NCBI GenBank assembly: GCA_035530275.1
Contig: DATKVC010000003.1
Location: 62,001-126,000, forward strand
Origin: CAIJMU01 sp035530275
GTDB lineage: Bacteria; Spirochaetota; Spirochaetia; Treponematales; Rectinemataceae
DNA: 64,000 nt
Reading direction: 5' to 3'
In this document: positions 1 through 8,571 of the stretch, piece by piece
Layout: every line of letters starts with the position of its first letter
Numbering within the stretch: the first letter of the stretch is position 1
Notes under the pieces: model-generated
Databases searched by the model: none
What the model saw: the letters and a program-made list of their open reading frames with translations, nothing else
What the model was told of the DNA's origin: nothing
Made by a program: the position numbers and the translations under genes

Positions 1-2
1 AT

Positions 3-1544
3 CTTTCCCTCTTCACCTTCTCGATGCTCGGCTTGGTCGTTTCCGACAACTACTTCATGACCTTCGTCTTCTGGGAGCTCGTCGGACTTTCCTCCTACCT
101 CCTCATCGGGTTCTGGAGGCTCAAGGACGCGCCCGCGGAGGCTAGCAAGAAAGCCTTCGTGACCAACCGCTGGGGCGATTTCGGCTTCATGGTCGGCATC
201 ATCCTCCTCTACCTCACCTTCGGGACCTTCGACTTCACAGGCCTCGCCACGATGATTCCGCAGTACCAGCACCTCGGCTTCCTCACGCTGATCGCGGTCC
301 TCGTGTTCACCGGCCCGATGGGCAAGTCGGCCCAGTTCCCCTTCCACGTGTGGCTGCCCGACGCGATGGAGGGCCCGACGCCCGTCTCCGCCCTCATCCA
401 TGCGGCGACGATGGTCGCGGCCGGCGTCTACCTCGTGGCGCGCGCCTTCGTCCTCTTCCACGCCGTGCCGAACGTGATGGAGCTCATCGCCTGGATAGGC
501 GGCTTCACCGCGATTTTCGCGGCGCTGATAGCCCTCGTGCAGAAGGACATCAAGCGCATCCTCGCCTATTCGACGCTTTCGCAACTCGGCTACATGTTCC
601 TCGCCCTCGGCTCGGGCTCGATGAGCGCGGGCATGTTCCACCTCACGACCCACGCCTTCTTCAAAGCCCTCCTCTTCCTCGGGGCCGGTTCGGTGATCCA
701 CGCCCTCGAGCAGCAGGACATCTTCAAGATGGGCGGCCTCGCCAAAAAGATGCCCATAACTACCTGGACCTTCGTCATCGGCGCCCTCTCGCTGGGTGGT
801 CTCTTCCCCCTCGCGGGTTTCTGGAGCAAGGACGAGATACTTCTCACCGCGCTCAAGGGAGGACAGATCGGCCTCTATTGGATCGGGGTGATCACGGCCT
901 TCCTCACGGCCTTCTACATGTTCCGCCTCATCTTCACGGCCTTCTTCGGGAAGCCGGCGGAGAGCCATGAGGGCCATGGCCACGAGCATCACGCCCATGA
1001 AAGTCCCGCCTCGATGACGGTGCCCCTCATCGTTCTCGCGGTGCTTTCTGTGGTCGGCGGTCTCGTCGGCTCGCCCTGGTGGACCCAGTGGTTCGGCGGT
1101 TCCTTCGGTTCCTTCATCTACTTCGGCGAACCCGAGGCCGCCCACGTCGATCTCGCTGTGGCCATTCCCGCTACGATCGTCGCCCTCCTCGGCATCGGCC
1201 TGGCCTGGGTCGTCTACGGCGCCAAGATCGTCAAGCACGAATGGCTCGCCGAAAAGCTCAAGCCACTTCACAGCCTTCTCGAACACAAGTTCTACGTCGA
1301 CGAGGTTTACGGCTTCGTGTTCAAGTGGGTGATGCTCCTCCTCGGTAGGATCCTCGATTGGATCGACCACAAGGTGATCGATGGGACCTTCGATGGTCTC
1401 GGCTCGGCTACGAGGGCCAGCGGCGGAAAGCTCAGGCTGATTCAGTCCGGCAAGCTCCAATCCTACGCCCTCGTGATCTTCGGCGCGGTGGCCCTCGTCG
1501 TGATCCTGCTTTCGACCAACCTGATCGGAGGCTTCGTCAAATGA
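3..1544 (+). CDS. nuoL: NADH-quinone oxidoreductase subunit L (5' partial)
   Basis: Membrane proton-pumping subunit of complex I. The reading frame is open from base 3, so the N-terminus lies outside the window; 513 residues are visible against about 610 in the family. Family hallmarks are the segment FPFHVWLPDAMEGPTPVSAL and the pump-channel stretch LVQKDIKRILAYSTLSQLGY with its conserved lysine, followed by THAFFKALLFLGAG. A histidine-rich stretch (HEGHGHEHHAHE) lies in a loop before the last helices, and the long C-terminal amphipathic and terminal helices are present. The stop codon overlaps the nuoM start (ATGA), as expected in a nuo operon whose earlier genes lie upstream of the window. 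Confidence 0.96.
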   Translation, partial: LSLFTFSMLGLVVSDNYFMTFVFWELVGLSSYLLIGFWRLKDAPAEASKKAFVTNRWGDFGFMVGIILLYLTFGTFDFTGLATMIPQYQHLGFLTLIAVLVFTGPMGKSAQFPFHVWLPDAMEGPTPVSALIHAATMVAAGVYLVARAFVLFHAVPNVMELIAWIGGFTAIFAALIALVQKDIKRILAYSTLSQLGYMFLALGSGSMSAGMFHLTTHAFFKALLFLGAGSVIHALEQQDIFKMGGLAKKMPITTWTFVIGALSLGGLFPLAGFWSKDEILLTALKGGQIGLYWIGVITAFLTAFYMFRLIFTAFFGKPAESHEGHGHEHHAHESPASMTVPLIVLAVLSVVGGLVGSPWWTQWFGGSFGSFIYFGEPEAAHVDLAVAIPATIVALLGIGLAWVVYGAKIVKHEWLAEKLKPLHSLLEHKFYVDEVYGFVFKWVMLLLGRILDWIDHKVIDGTFDGLGSATRASGGKLRLIQSGKLQSYALVIFGAVALVVILLSTNLIGGFVK

Positions 1545-3049
1545 ACGGACTTCATATTCTCCCGGGCATCATCATCGCCCCCTTCGCGGCGGCCCTGATC
1601 ATGCTGGTCGTGCCTTCCACCGCGAGAAATCTCATTCGAGGCTTGGCCCTCGCGGCCGCGACAATTTCCCTCGCCCTTGCGGGCCTCGCGATGTTCCTCT
1701 ACGACAATTCGGCCAAGGGCCTCCAATTCGTGGAACATATCGGCTGGCTCAAGTCCTACGGCATCAGCATGGACTTCGGCGTAGACGGCCTTTCCCTGCC
1801 CCTCGTTCTCCTGACCTCGATCATCTTCTTCGCTGGCGTCTTCGTGTCATGGAAGCTCGAGAACAGGACGAAGGAATTCTTCGTCTACACCCTCCTCCTT
1901 GTGGGCGGCGTCTTCGGCGTCTTCATGTCGACGGATCTCCTCGTGCTCTTCATGTTCATCGAGATCGCCGTCATCCCGAAGTACGTGCTGATCAGCGTCT
2001 GGGGTTCGACCCGCAAGGACTACGCCGCGATGAAGTACACCCTGTACCTCCTCTCCGGTTCGGCCCTAGCCTTCGTCGGCCTCTTCGCGATCTACACCTA
2101 TGCGCAGAATCCGCAGTTCGGACTCGGCTACGGCAGCTTCGCCCTCGCCGACCTCGCCCGTATCAATTTCAATCCCGAGTTCCAGAAGTGGGCCTTCCTC
2201 GTCCTCCTCGTGGGCTTCGGCGTTCTCGTCCCGATCTTCCCCCTCCACCGCTGGACGCCGGACGGCCACTCCGCGGCGCCGACGACGATCTCGATGCTCC
2301 TCGCTGGCGTCATCATGAAACTCGGCGGCTATGCCATCATCCGCGTGGGCCTGGGCTTCTTCCCCGAGGGTGCCGCCTATTGGGCGCCGGTTGTCGCTAT
2401 CCTCGCGGCCATCAACGTGATCTACATCGCCTTCGTGGCCCTTGTGCAGAAAGACATGAAGTTCGTGGTGGCCAACTCCTCGATCAGCCACATGGGCTTC
2501 GTCCTCCTCGGCATCGCTTCGATGAACGCGGTGTCGGTGAGCGGCGCCGCGGCCCAGATGTTCGCGCACGGCATCATGGCCGCCCTCTTCTTCGCCCTCG
2601 TCGGCCAAGTCTACGACAAGGCCCATACGAGGATGATCGCCGACTTCGGCGGCCTCGCGAAATACATGCCGCGGACCTCGGCCGCCTTCCTCGTCGTCGG
2701 TCTCGCCTCGCTCGGCCTGCCGGGTCTCTTCAACTTCGTTCCTGAGTTCTCCGTCTTCGTCGGCGGCATGCAGCGATTCCCCATACTTACGGCGATCTCG
2801 ATCTTCTCTGTCGTCGTGACCGCGATCTACGTGCTCTGGGTCTACCAGCGCGTGTTCTTCGGGCCGGCCAATCCCAGGTGGGAAGGTCTTTCCGACATGA
2901 AGGGCGTGGAGGTGGTGCCCGTCGTCCTCCTCGGCGGCGTCCTCCTCGTGCTCGGCATCGTTCCGGGCGGCTTCATGAACATCGTGAGCGGCGGTATCGC
3001 GCCGATCGTGCAGCGGCTCGCTACCGTCGGCACGGGAGGGATCTTCTGA
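1541..3049 (+). CDS. nuoM: NADH-quinone oxidoreductase subunit M
   Basis: Antiporter-like membrane subunit of complex I, 502 residues, normal length. The start is the ATG inside the ATGA overlap with nuoL; the frame is open further upstream, but that part lies inside nuoL and does not resemble the family. Hallmarks are the conserved glutamate in FIEIAVIPKYVLISVWG, the HRWTPDGHSAAPTTISMLLAG segment, and the channel lysine in LVQKDMKFVVANSSISHMGF. The whole protein is hydrophobic. The stop TGA shares one base with the nuoN start, so nuoL, nuoM and nuoN are translationally coupled. Confidence 0.97.
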   Translation: MNGLHILPGIIIAPFAAALIMLVVPSTARNLIRGLALAAATISLALAGLAMFLYDNSAKGLQFVEHIGWLKSYGISMDFGVDGLSLPLVLLTSIIFFAGVFVSWKLENRTKEFFVYTLLLVGGVFGVFMSTDLLVLFMFIEIAVIPKYVLISVWGSTRKDYAAMKYTLYLLSGSALAFVGLFAIYTYAQNPQFGLGYGSFALADLARINFNPEFQKWAFLVLLVGFGVLVPIFPLHRWTPDGHSAAPTTISMLLAGVIMKLGGYAIIRVGLGFFPEGAAYWAPVVAILAAINVIYIAFVALVQKDMKFVVANSSISHMGFVLLGIASMNAVSVSGAAAQMFAHGIMAALFFALVGQVYDKAHTRMIADFGGLAKYMPRTSAAFLVVGLASLGLPGLFNFVPEFSVFVGGMQRFPILTAISIFSVVVTAIYVLWVYQRVFFGPANPRWEGLSDMKGVEVVPVVLLGGVLLVLGIVPGGFMNIVSGGIAPIVQRLATVGTGGIF

Positions 3050-4467
3050 TGGACTTCTCCACTCTGAATTTGGAAATCGGCGCCGCCGTCCTCGGCATCC
3101 TCCTCCTCGCGTCGAGCCTCCTCCTCCCGGCCGACAAGAAGGGCGGCACTGGCGTCATCGCGGCCTTCGGCTTCGGCGTCCTCCTCGTCATGTCCTTCGC
3201 CTGGCCCGGCGGCCAAGGTCCCTTTTTCAAAGGCCAATACGTGAACGACGGGCAGGCCCTCCTCTTCAAGCAGATCTTCATACTTGGGGCTTTCGCCGTA
3301 TCGATGATGGCGCTGCGCTTCTCCAAGCGCTTCGAGGACATGCGCGGCGAGTTCTTCATACTTATGGCCTTTTCGCTGGTCGGCATGATGGGCATGGCCG
3401 GAGCGACGGACTTCCTCACCCTCTACATCGCCCTCGAGCTCATGTCCCTGCCCCTCGTGGTCCTCACGGCCTTCGAAAAGAGGGCCGAGCGCTCGACCGA
3501 GGCGGGCGTCAAATACATCCTGCTCTCGGCGATGTCCTCGGCCATCCTCCTCTTCGGCCTTTCCTTCCTCTATGGCGCGGCCGGATCCTTTTCCTATCAG
3601 GCCGTCGCTGACGCGCTCACCGGTTCGGGACTCTCTGCCTTCGCGGTCTTCGGCGGCATTTTCGTTCTGGCCGGCCTCGCCTTCAAGGTTGCTGCCGTGC
3701 CCTTCCACATGTGGTCGCCGGACATCTACGAAGGCGCCCCGGCGCCCGTCACCGCCTTCCTCGCCGTCGCGTCGAAGGCCGCCGGTTTCGCCGCTCTCGC
3801 CCGCATTTTCCCCCTTGTCCTCGCGCCGATGGGGCCGGGGGTGTCGGTCCTCGTCATCCTTCTCGCCGCGATGTCGATGGTCGTCGGTAACCTTTCCGCG
3901 ATCCCCCAGACGAACATCAAGCGACTATTGGCCTACTCGAGCATCGCCCATGCGGGATACATGCTCCTGGGCATCTTCGTGGCGACGAAGGCCGGGACCG
4001 CGGCCGTGGTCTACTATCTCCTGCTCTATCTCGTCGCCAATGTCGGCGCCTTCACGGCGGTGACGGCCTGGTCGGACATCTCCGGCTCGGACGAGATTTC
4101 CTCCTTCAAGGGCATGTGGAAGCGCTCGCCCTTCCTCGGGGCGGTCTTCATCGTGAGCCTTCTCTCGCTGGCCGGAATCCCGCCGGCGGCCGGCTTCATC
4201 GGGAAATTCTTCCTTTTCGTCGAAGTGGCGCGTCAAGGCAGCCTCTGGCTCGTCGCCCTCGCCCTCGCGATGAGCGTCGTGTCCCTCTACTACTACATCA
4301 GCGTGATCAAGGCACTCGTTTCCGAAGCGCCGGAGGGCGACGAGATGCCCTCGGCGTCGATCTCCCCCCTCCTCAAGCTGGTTCTTCTCGCGTCGGCCGT
4401 CGCCACCGTCCTCCTCGGAGTCCTTCCCGGACCGGTGATGGCCTTCATCAAGACGGCGATCGGCTAG
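3049..4467 (+). CDS. nuoN: NADH-quinone oxidoreductase subunit N
   Basis: Third antiporter-like membrane subunit of complex I, 472 residues. The ATG is taken at 3049, overlapping the nuoM stop (TGATG). Characteristic features are the FHMWSPDIYEGAPAPVTAFL segment, the lysine in NIKRLLAYSSIAHAGYML, and a C-terminal stretch of proline- and glycine-containing helices. It is the last nuo gene of the operon here: it is followed by a 154-base spacer with two competing hairpins and then a prenyl-synthase gene. The order L-M-N is the standard bacterial arrangement. Confidence 0.96.
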   Translation: MDFSTLNLEIGAAVLGILLLASSLLLPADKKGGTGVIAAFGFGVLLVMSFAWPGGQGPFFKGQYVNDGQALLFKQIFILGAFAVSMMALRFSKRFEDMRGEFFILMAFSLVGMMGMAGATDFLTLYIALELMSLPLVVLTAFEKRAERSTEAGVKYILLSAMSSAILLFGLSFLYGAAGSFSYQAVADALTGSGLSAFAVFGGIFVLAGLAFKVAAVPFHMWSPDIYEGAPAPVTAFLAVASKAAGFAALARIFPLVLAPMGPGVSVLVILLAAMSMVVGNLSAIPQTNIKRLLAYSSIAHAGYMLLGIFVATKAGTAAVVYYLLLYLVANVGAFTAVTAWSDISGSDEISSFKGMWKRSPFLGAVFIVSLLSLAGIPPAAGFIGKFFLFVEVARQGSLWLVALALAMSVVSLYYYISVIKALVSEAPEGDEMPSASISPLLKLVLLASAVATVLLGVLPGPVMAFIKTAIG

Positions 4468-4562
4468 TGTCGTTTTTCGCGGGCGAGGTGCCGACTGTCG
4501 GCGCTTCGTCCTTGTTCCCGGCGGTCGGCGCGTCCTGCCCGGCCGTCGGGCGACTTTGCTTG

Positions 4563-4615
4563 ACGGGCCTAAAGGCCCGTGATAGCAATACAGGTCTTCA
4601 GTTTTCCTATCACGG
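4563..4615 (+). promoter_or_regulatory. Two mutually exclusive hairpins ahead of the polyprenyl synthase gene
   Basis: Stem A pairs ACGGGCC (4563-4569) with GGCCCGT (4574-4580) across a TAAA loop. Stem B pairs CCGTGATAG (4577-4585) with CTATCACGG (4607-4615). The two stems share bases 4577-4580 and so cannot both form. Stem B ends six bases before the ATG at 4622 and would cover part of the weak ribosome-binding sequence GGTGG. Stem A lacks a T-run, so it is at best a weak terminator for the nuo operon. A regulatory leader is an inference. Confidence 0.35.
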
Positions 4616-4621
4616 TGGCCC

Positions 4622-5437
4622 ATGAAACTCCAGGATGTTTTCAAGCCCGTCCAACCCGAACTGAGGGACATGGAGCGCGAGCTGAGGTCGCTCGCGTCGG
4701 GCCTGTCATTCAAATCGATCCGCGCGATCGTCGACCGTTTCTTCAATACGCCCGGCAAATATCTTCGACCGGCGCTTCTTCTCATGTCCGCCGGATCGGC
4801 GGGCGACTACGACAAGGAAGCGAGAGTCCGAATGATCACGGCGGCCGCGGGCGTCGAACTCATACATAACGCGAGCCTCATGCACGATGATGTCATAGAC
4901 GAGGATCTCGAGCGCCGCGGACAGCCCACGGTCAATGCCGGTCACGGCAACCGCGTGGCGATCCTCGCCGGCGATACCCTCTATTCCAAGGCCTTCAGCA
5001 TGATGATCGACGCGCTGCCCAAATCGCTCCTCAAGGACATCGTCGACCTCAACATCACCATGTGCTCGGCCGAGGTCGAGCAGGAAAAGAACAGGACGTC
5101 GAAGCGGCCGGTTCCGAAGGATCTTTTCCTCCGGATAAACGAGGGGAAGACTGCGGTATTCATGAGCGTTTCCTGCAAGATCGGCGCCGCTCTCGCCGGC
5201 GGTACACCTGAGGTCATCAAGCGGCTCGAATCCTTCGGTCTCGATTTCGGCATGGCCTTTCAGCTTTATGACGATCTTTCCGACAACGACGCTTCTTGTC
5301 CCGATCTCGACGTGCTCGCCGAGGCGCAGCGCTATTCAGCCGCGGCCCTCGCCGATCTCGAAGGTCTGAGGGACAGCCCGGGTACCGCGGCGCTGCGCAA
5401 TCTCGTAGCGCACCTCGTGGAAAAAGGCGGGAATTGA
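4622..5437 (+). CDS. Short polyprenyl diphosphate synthase
   Basis: Trans-isoprenyl diphosphate synthase that would lengthen an allylic diphosphate with isopentenyl diphosphate, probably making a quinone side chain. The 271 residues contain the N-terminal fold (GKYLRPALLLMSA), the first aspartate-rich motif in MHDDVIDED (about residues 90-98) and the second one in YDDLSDND (about 218-225). Classical IspB/HepS proteins have about 320 residues. Here nearly everything between the second DDxxD and the C-terminus is missing, including the usual GKxxGxDxxxGKxTLP segment, and the protein ends soon after a short helix. Catalysis looks possible since both aspartate motifs remain. Chain length cannot be read from the sequence. 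It follows nuoLMN, which fits a respiratory quinone role. Confidence 0.85.
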   Translation: MKLQDVFKPVQPELRDMERELRSLASGLSFKSIRAIVDRFFNTPGKYLRPALLLMSAGSAGDYDKEARVRMITAAAGVELIHNASLMHDDVIDEDLERRGQPTVNAGHGNRVAILAGDTLYSKAFSMMIDALPKSLLKDIVDLNITMCSAEVEQEKNRTSKRPVPKDLFLRINEGKTAVFMSVSCKIGAALAGGTPEVIKRLESFGLDFGMAFQLYDDLSDNDASCPDLDVLAEAQRYSAAALADLEGLRDSPGTAALRNLVAHLVEKGGN

Positions 5438-5478
5438 GTCCATGAATCAGCGTTCCCCTCGCGGGACCTGTTACGGAA

Positions 5479-5514
5479 AAATAAAGAACCCGGCGATCGC
5501 CGGGTTCTTTATTT
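5479..5514. terminator. Bidirectional terminator
   Basis: Perfect 36-base palindrome (AAATAAAGAACCCGGCGA and its complement). It has A-rich and T-rich flanks on both strands and sits between the convergent prenyl-synthase and membrane cytochrome genes. Confidence 0.88.
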
Positions 5515-5562
5515 ATAACCAATTATTCGTTTTTTCGATCGGGCAGGCCCGATCGGACGAGG

Positions 5563-6321
5563 CTATTGCTTGGTTTGCTGATGCCTGTCGATGTGGAAGT
5601 GCGCTCCGTGGATCCAGAGCTCCCAGAGGGGAAGGAAGATCATGAGCGCGTAAGCGGCCCCGAGGAGGATGCCTCCCAGGATGACAAAGGCCGCGGCTTC
5701 GGCGAAGAGCTTTGCGAAGTACCAGATGGCGACGTCGATGGTGAAGGAGGCGAAGGAAAAGACGATTATCGCGCCCTTGAGCTTGTCTCCGAAGCGAGTG
5801 AAGGAAAAGATGATCGCAAGACAGAACATCAAGGGAAGGAGGCCGTTGATGTGGATGTGGCTCAGGGTGATGAGGCGCGGCCAGGCGACACCCTGGTCGG
5901 ATTGGAGCAAGGGTTCGAGGCTCTTGTAGTCGTCCGTGACGATTCCCGCGGTCGCGACGTCCTTGGAATGGCAGGTATCGCAGTCAGACACGAAGATCTG
6001 CTGGACACCTGCGTAGCCGTCTTCCTTGTGGCCCGCCTTGATCCAGTCCAGGAGTTTCGTGCCGTTGTCGGGGGAGGTGAGGTACTGGTTCATATTCCCG
6101 CTGATGGCCTTTTCGAGTTTCGACGCCGAGGGGTCGCCGTGGAAGGCGAGCCTGATGTCGTCGACGGAGAGGCCCGGTTTGCCGTCGACGGGTGAGTAGC
6201 TGAACCAGATGTTGACGACTCCGAGCAGGTAGCCGATGCCGCAGATGAGCAGAAAGGTCGTCAGCGCGAACTTGAAGGGTATCGCCAGCTGATCGAGTCC
6301 CTTGGTGGGTTGCCAAAGCAT
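5563..6321 (-). CDS. Membrane-anchored monohaem cytochrome c, family not recognised
   Basis: A 252-residue protein with one N-terminal membrane helix (about 17-40), a periplasmic domain of roughly 110 residues carrying a single CDTCH haem site (about residue 115), then three further hydrophobic helices (about 150-240). The membrane part contains conserved-looking histidines (LSHIHING, and HGAHFHIDRH near the C-terminus) that could bind a b-type haem or quinone; that is an inference. The start is chosen by AGGAG five bases upstream. It lies downstream of the NrfD operon but has its own promoter and is separated from that operon by a terminator. I do not recognise a named family. A role in quinone- or cytochrome-linked respiration is suggested by its surroundings only. 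Confidence 0.8.
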   Translation of the reverse strand: MLWQPTKGLDQLAIPFKFALTTFLLICGIGYLLGVVNIWFSYSPVDGKPGLSVDDIRLAFHGDPSASKLEKAISGNMNQYLTSPDNGTKLLDWIKAGHKEDGYAGVQQIFVSDCDTCHSKDVATAGIVTDDYKSLEPLLQSDQGVAWPRLITLSHIHINGLLPLMFCLAIIFSFTRFGDKLKGAIIVFSFASFTIDVAIWYFAKLFAEAAAFVILGGILLGAAYALMIFLPLWELWIHGAHFHIDRHQQTKQ

Positions 6322-6375
6322 GGGATCTCCTTAGGTAGGAATATTCGTTCGCTTTTCAGCGTAATAAGTATAAGG

Positions 6376-6404
6376 ACTTTATAGGTAAAAAAGGATTCAG
6401 TCAA
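6376..6404 (-). promoter_or_regulatory. Sigma-70-type promoter of the membrane monohaem cytochrome gene
   Basis: On the minus strand, TTGACT (6399-6404) and TAAAGT (6376-6381) are separated by 17 bases. The pair lies about 55 bases upstream of the start at 6321. Confidence 0.6.
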
Positions 6405-6454
6405 GAAAAAGCGAAATGTCGGCATGCTTTGGGTTTTTGGAATAAGCCGCAATC

Positions 6455-6486
6455 AAAAAAAAGACCCCGCCGAAAATGGCGGGGTC
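6455..6486 (-). terminator. Rho-independent terminator of the NrfD operon
   Basis: The stem GACCCCGCC (6463-6471) pairs with GGCGGGGTC (6478-6486) around a six-base loop. Read on the minus strand it is followed by eight T residues (6462-6455). It lies 28 bases past the nrfD-like stop. Confidence 0.88.
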
Positions 6487-6513
6487 TCGCATTCCCGAAT
6501 AGGGCTGCGTGCT

Positions 6514-7776
6514 TTAGTCCGAATGGGCCTCGACAGCATCCGAGAAGGCGGGGAGGAACTTATTGAAAATCGTAAATAAGATGAAGGGAATCGCGAAAAC
6601 CGTCAGGGCGCCGAAGAGGCCTTCCTTGTAGGTCTCGAGGCTCGTCGGCCAGATCGGAAGCCTGTATTGCATGAAACCGTTGAAGGTGAGGGAGAAGGCC
6701 TGGCCGCCGATGACGACGTTGTAGCGCATCATCAGTACTCCAAATACTATGAGCAAGCCCGAGATTGCCGCCCGCTTGACGCTGAGCCTTGGCAGAGCGA
6801 GGAGGATGAGGGGGAGGAACTCGCCGATTCCGTATTGCATCACGAATTCCTGGATGAAGTCATGCTGGTAGATGACGCTTCGAAGGGCATCCCAGGATTT
6901 TACCGCCGTGTAGCTGCGGAAGAGGAGGTCGAGGAGTTCGAGGGCCACTGCGAAGACGAGAAAGCCAAGCAGCCATTTCGCGGTTAATTGGATGACATCC
7001 GGTTCGGCCTTCAGCTTGTCGACCATCTTATAACCTTGGACACGAGCGGCCCTTCGTTTTTCGAGAGCCCTACGAATGGTCGTCGTGATCGTGTACACCA
7101 GGATGACAAGCGCGATGCCGGAGACGACCGCGGAAGCGATGAAAATGACCGGCATTAGCGGGGTCATCCACAACGCGTTGGCCTTGACCGACCCGAAGAT
7201 GAATCCGACATAACCGTGAAGGAAAAGGGCGACGGGAATGCCGATACCTGCGGCGATCTTGGTGGCCTTCTCGTCCGCATGCAGGGCTTCCTCGCTGATA
7301 TCCGTAGCCCCTAGCGTGAGCACGGTGTTGATGAAGCCGAAAAGCGATTGAAAGAAGGTTTTCTTCTTCATCTCGCGATAGCGGATGGACTCGGTTACGA
7401 AGCGTTTCCTATAGAGCAGCCAGAGTTCGATCGCTACGATAGAAGCGTAAGTGAAGAAGATGACGCCGAAGGAGGCGATGGCCGAGGTGAAATGTGGCGT
7501 CATGAAGACGTTCAAGGCCCTGAAGGGTTGCTGCAGATGAAGTACGAGCGGAATGGGCGCCACGAACAGCAGCGAGAAGGAAAAGACGAGGGCAAACCTC
7601 GCGATGTCCTTCAACTTCTTGACTCCGAAGACGTGATAGAGGGAAGAAAGGACGAAGGCTCCAGCGACGAGGCCCGTCATGAAGGGATAGAGGACGATCT
7701 GGAGGGCCCAATAGATGTTCTCGTTCGGTAGGACGAAGAGTTCCTTCATCGTCCAGATTTCGCCGTGAATGAGCAT
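6514..7776 (-). CDS. NrfD/PsrC-family quinone-interacting membrane subunit
   Basis: Polytopic membrane protein of the NrfD/PsrC superfamily, 420 residues, expected to exchange electrons between the quinone pool and the partner iron-sulfur protein. The start ATG at 7776 shares a base with the stop of the iron-sulfur gene (TGATG) and has AGGAGG just upstream; the longer open frame upstream of it lies inside that gene. The N-terminal part (ENIYWALQIVLYPFMTGL) and repeated helices match the family. A long charged cytoplasmic loop (roughly residues 190-290) separates two helix bundles. No molybdopterin catalytic subunit is encoded nearby, so this is more like the Cbc-type or QrcCD-type modules than a complete nitrite, polysulfide or DMSO reductase. 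Confidence 0.88.
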   Translation of the reverse strand: MLIHGEIWTMKELFVLPNENIYWALQIVLYPFMTGLVAGAFVLSSLYHVFGVKKLKDIARFALVFSFSLLFVAPIPLVLHLQQPFRALNVFMTPHFTSAIASFGVIFFTYASIVAIELWLLYRKRFVTESIRYREMKKKTFFQSLFGFINTVLTLGATDISEEALHADEKATKIAAGIGIPVALFLHGYVGFIFGSVKANALWMTPLMPVIFIASAVVSGIALVILVYTITTTIRRALEKRRAARVQGYKMVDKLKAEPDVIQLTAKWLLGFLVFAVALELLDLLFRSYTAVKSWDALRSVIYQHDFIQEFVMQYGIGEFLPLILLALPRLSVKRAAISGLLIVFGVLMMRYNVVIGGQAFSLTFNGFMQYRLPIWPTSLETYKEGLFGALTVFAIPFILFTIFNKFLPAFSDAVEAHSD

Positions 7777-8561
7777 CAGTGGACCTCCTCGTCGAGACCG
7801 ATATAGTAGACCTGCGGGTTGGTGCCGAATTCCGGTTTGAGGACCGCGACGCGCTGCGTCATGATGATCTTCGTGACCGGATCGTTGGGATCCTTGAGGT
7901 TGCAGATCTGCCGGGCACCGAAGGCGCAAGCCTGCACGCAGGCGGGCTTGAGGCCCTGCGAAATGCGGTGATAGCAGAAAGTGCATTTTTCAGCCGTGTT
8001 GTACACGGGATGGAAGAAACGGGCGCCGTAGGGACAGGCCATGACGCAATAGCCGCAGCCAATGCACCAGGTCCGGTCCACGAGGGTGACGCCGTCCGGG
8101 GTCTGATAGGTCGCTCCGACGGGGCAGGCCTGGACGCAGGCGGGGTCCTGGCACTGGTTGCAGAGCTTGGGCACGAAGAAGCCCTTCTGGACGTCGCCGA
8201 TGGCGATATCTTGGGTCTTGCCCTCGCCCAGTTCGATTGCGCCGGACTTGAATCCGTCGCGATCGGCCATCGGCGAATCGGCGTAGCGCTTACCGTCCTT
8301 GGTCTCGACATAGCGCTCGACCCACGTGCGCGAGGCGGTAGTGTCGAAGGGCACCTCGTTCTCGAGCTTGCAGGCCTTTACGCAAAAGCCGCAACCTGTG
8401 CACTTGGTGGTATCGACCAGGAATGCCCAGCGGACCGGCGATGCGTCGGCCTTCACCTGGGCCATGAGCTTCTGGGGCTCGAGGAACGTGAAAGCGGAGA
8501 GGGGCAATGCGAGAGCCGCCGCGCCCCCTGCCATTTTCTGGAGGAATTCTTTTCTCGTCAT
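7776..8561 (-). CDS. Periplasmic-type four-cluster ferredoxin subunit (NrfC/DmsB-like)
   Basis: A 261-residue electron-transfer protein with four cysteine groups that match four [4Fe-4S] sites: CTGCGFCVKAC, CNQCQDPACVQAC, CIGCGYCVMAC and CTFCYHRI with PACVQAC. The N-terminus (MTRKEFLQKMAGGAAALALP) looks like a Tat signal, but the twin arginine is Arg-Lys. It pairs with the overlapping NrfD-like gene downstream and the tetrahaem cytochrome upstream. It would carry electrons between the membrane quinone site and periplasmic haems. Tat genes lie just upstream, which fits export of a folded cofactor protein. Confidence 0.92.
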   Translation of the reverse strand: MTRKEFLQKMAGGAAALALPLSAFTFLEPQKLMAQVKADASPVRWAFLVDTTKCTGCGFCVKACKLENEVPFDTTASRTWVERYVETKDGKRYADSPMADRDGFKSGAIELGEGKTQDIAIGDVQKGFFVPKLCNQCQDPACVQACPVGATYQTPDGVTLVDRTWCIGCGYCVMACPYGARFFHPVYNTAEKCTFCYHRISQGLKPACVQACAFGARQICNLKDPNDPVTKIIMTQRVAVLKPEFGTNPQVYYIGLDEEVH

Positions 8562-8571
8562 CAGCTGCCTC

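Noticed and set aside
2066..2626. Long antisense open frames inside nuoM and nuoN (also 2842-3708).
   Set aside because: Composition is typical of the reverse strand of GC-rich membrane genes (Glu/Asp/His/Arg-rich, no motif), and the sense genes are certain.
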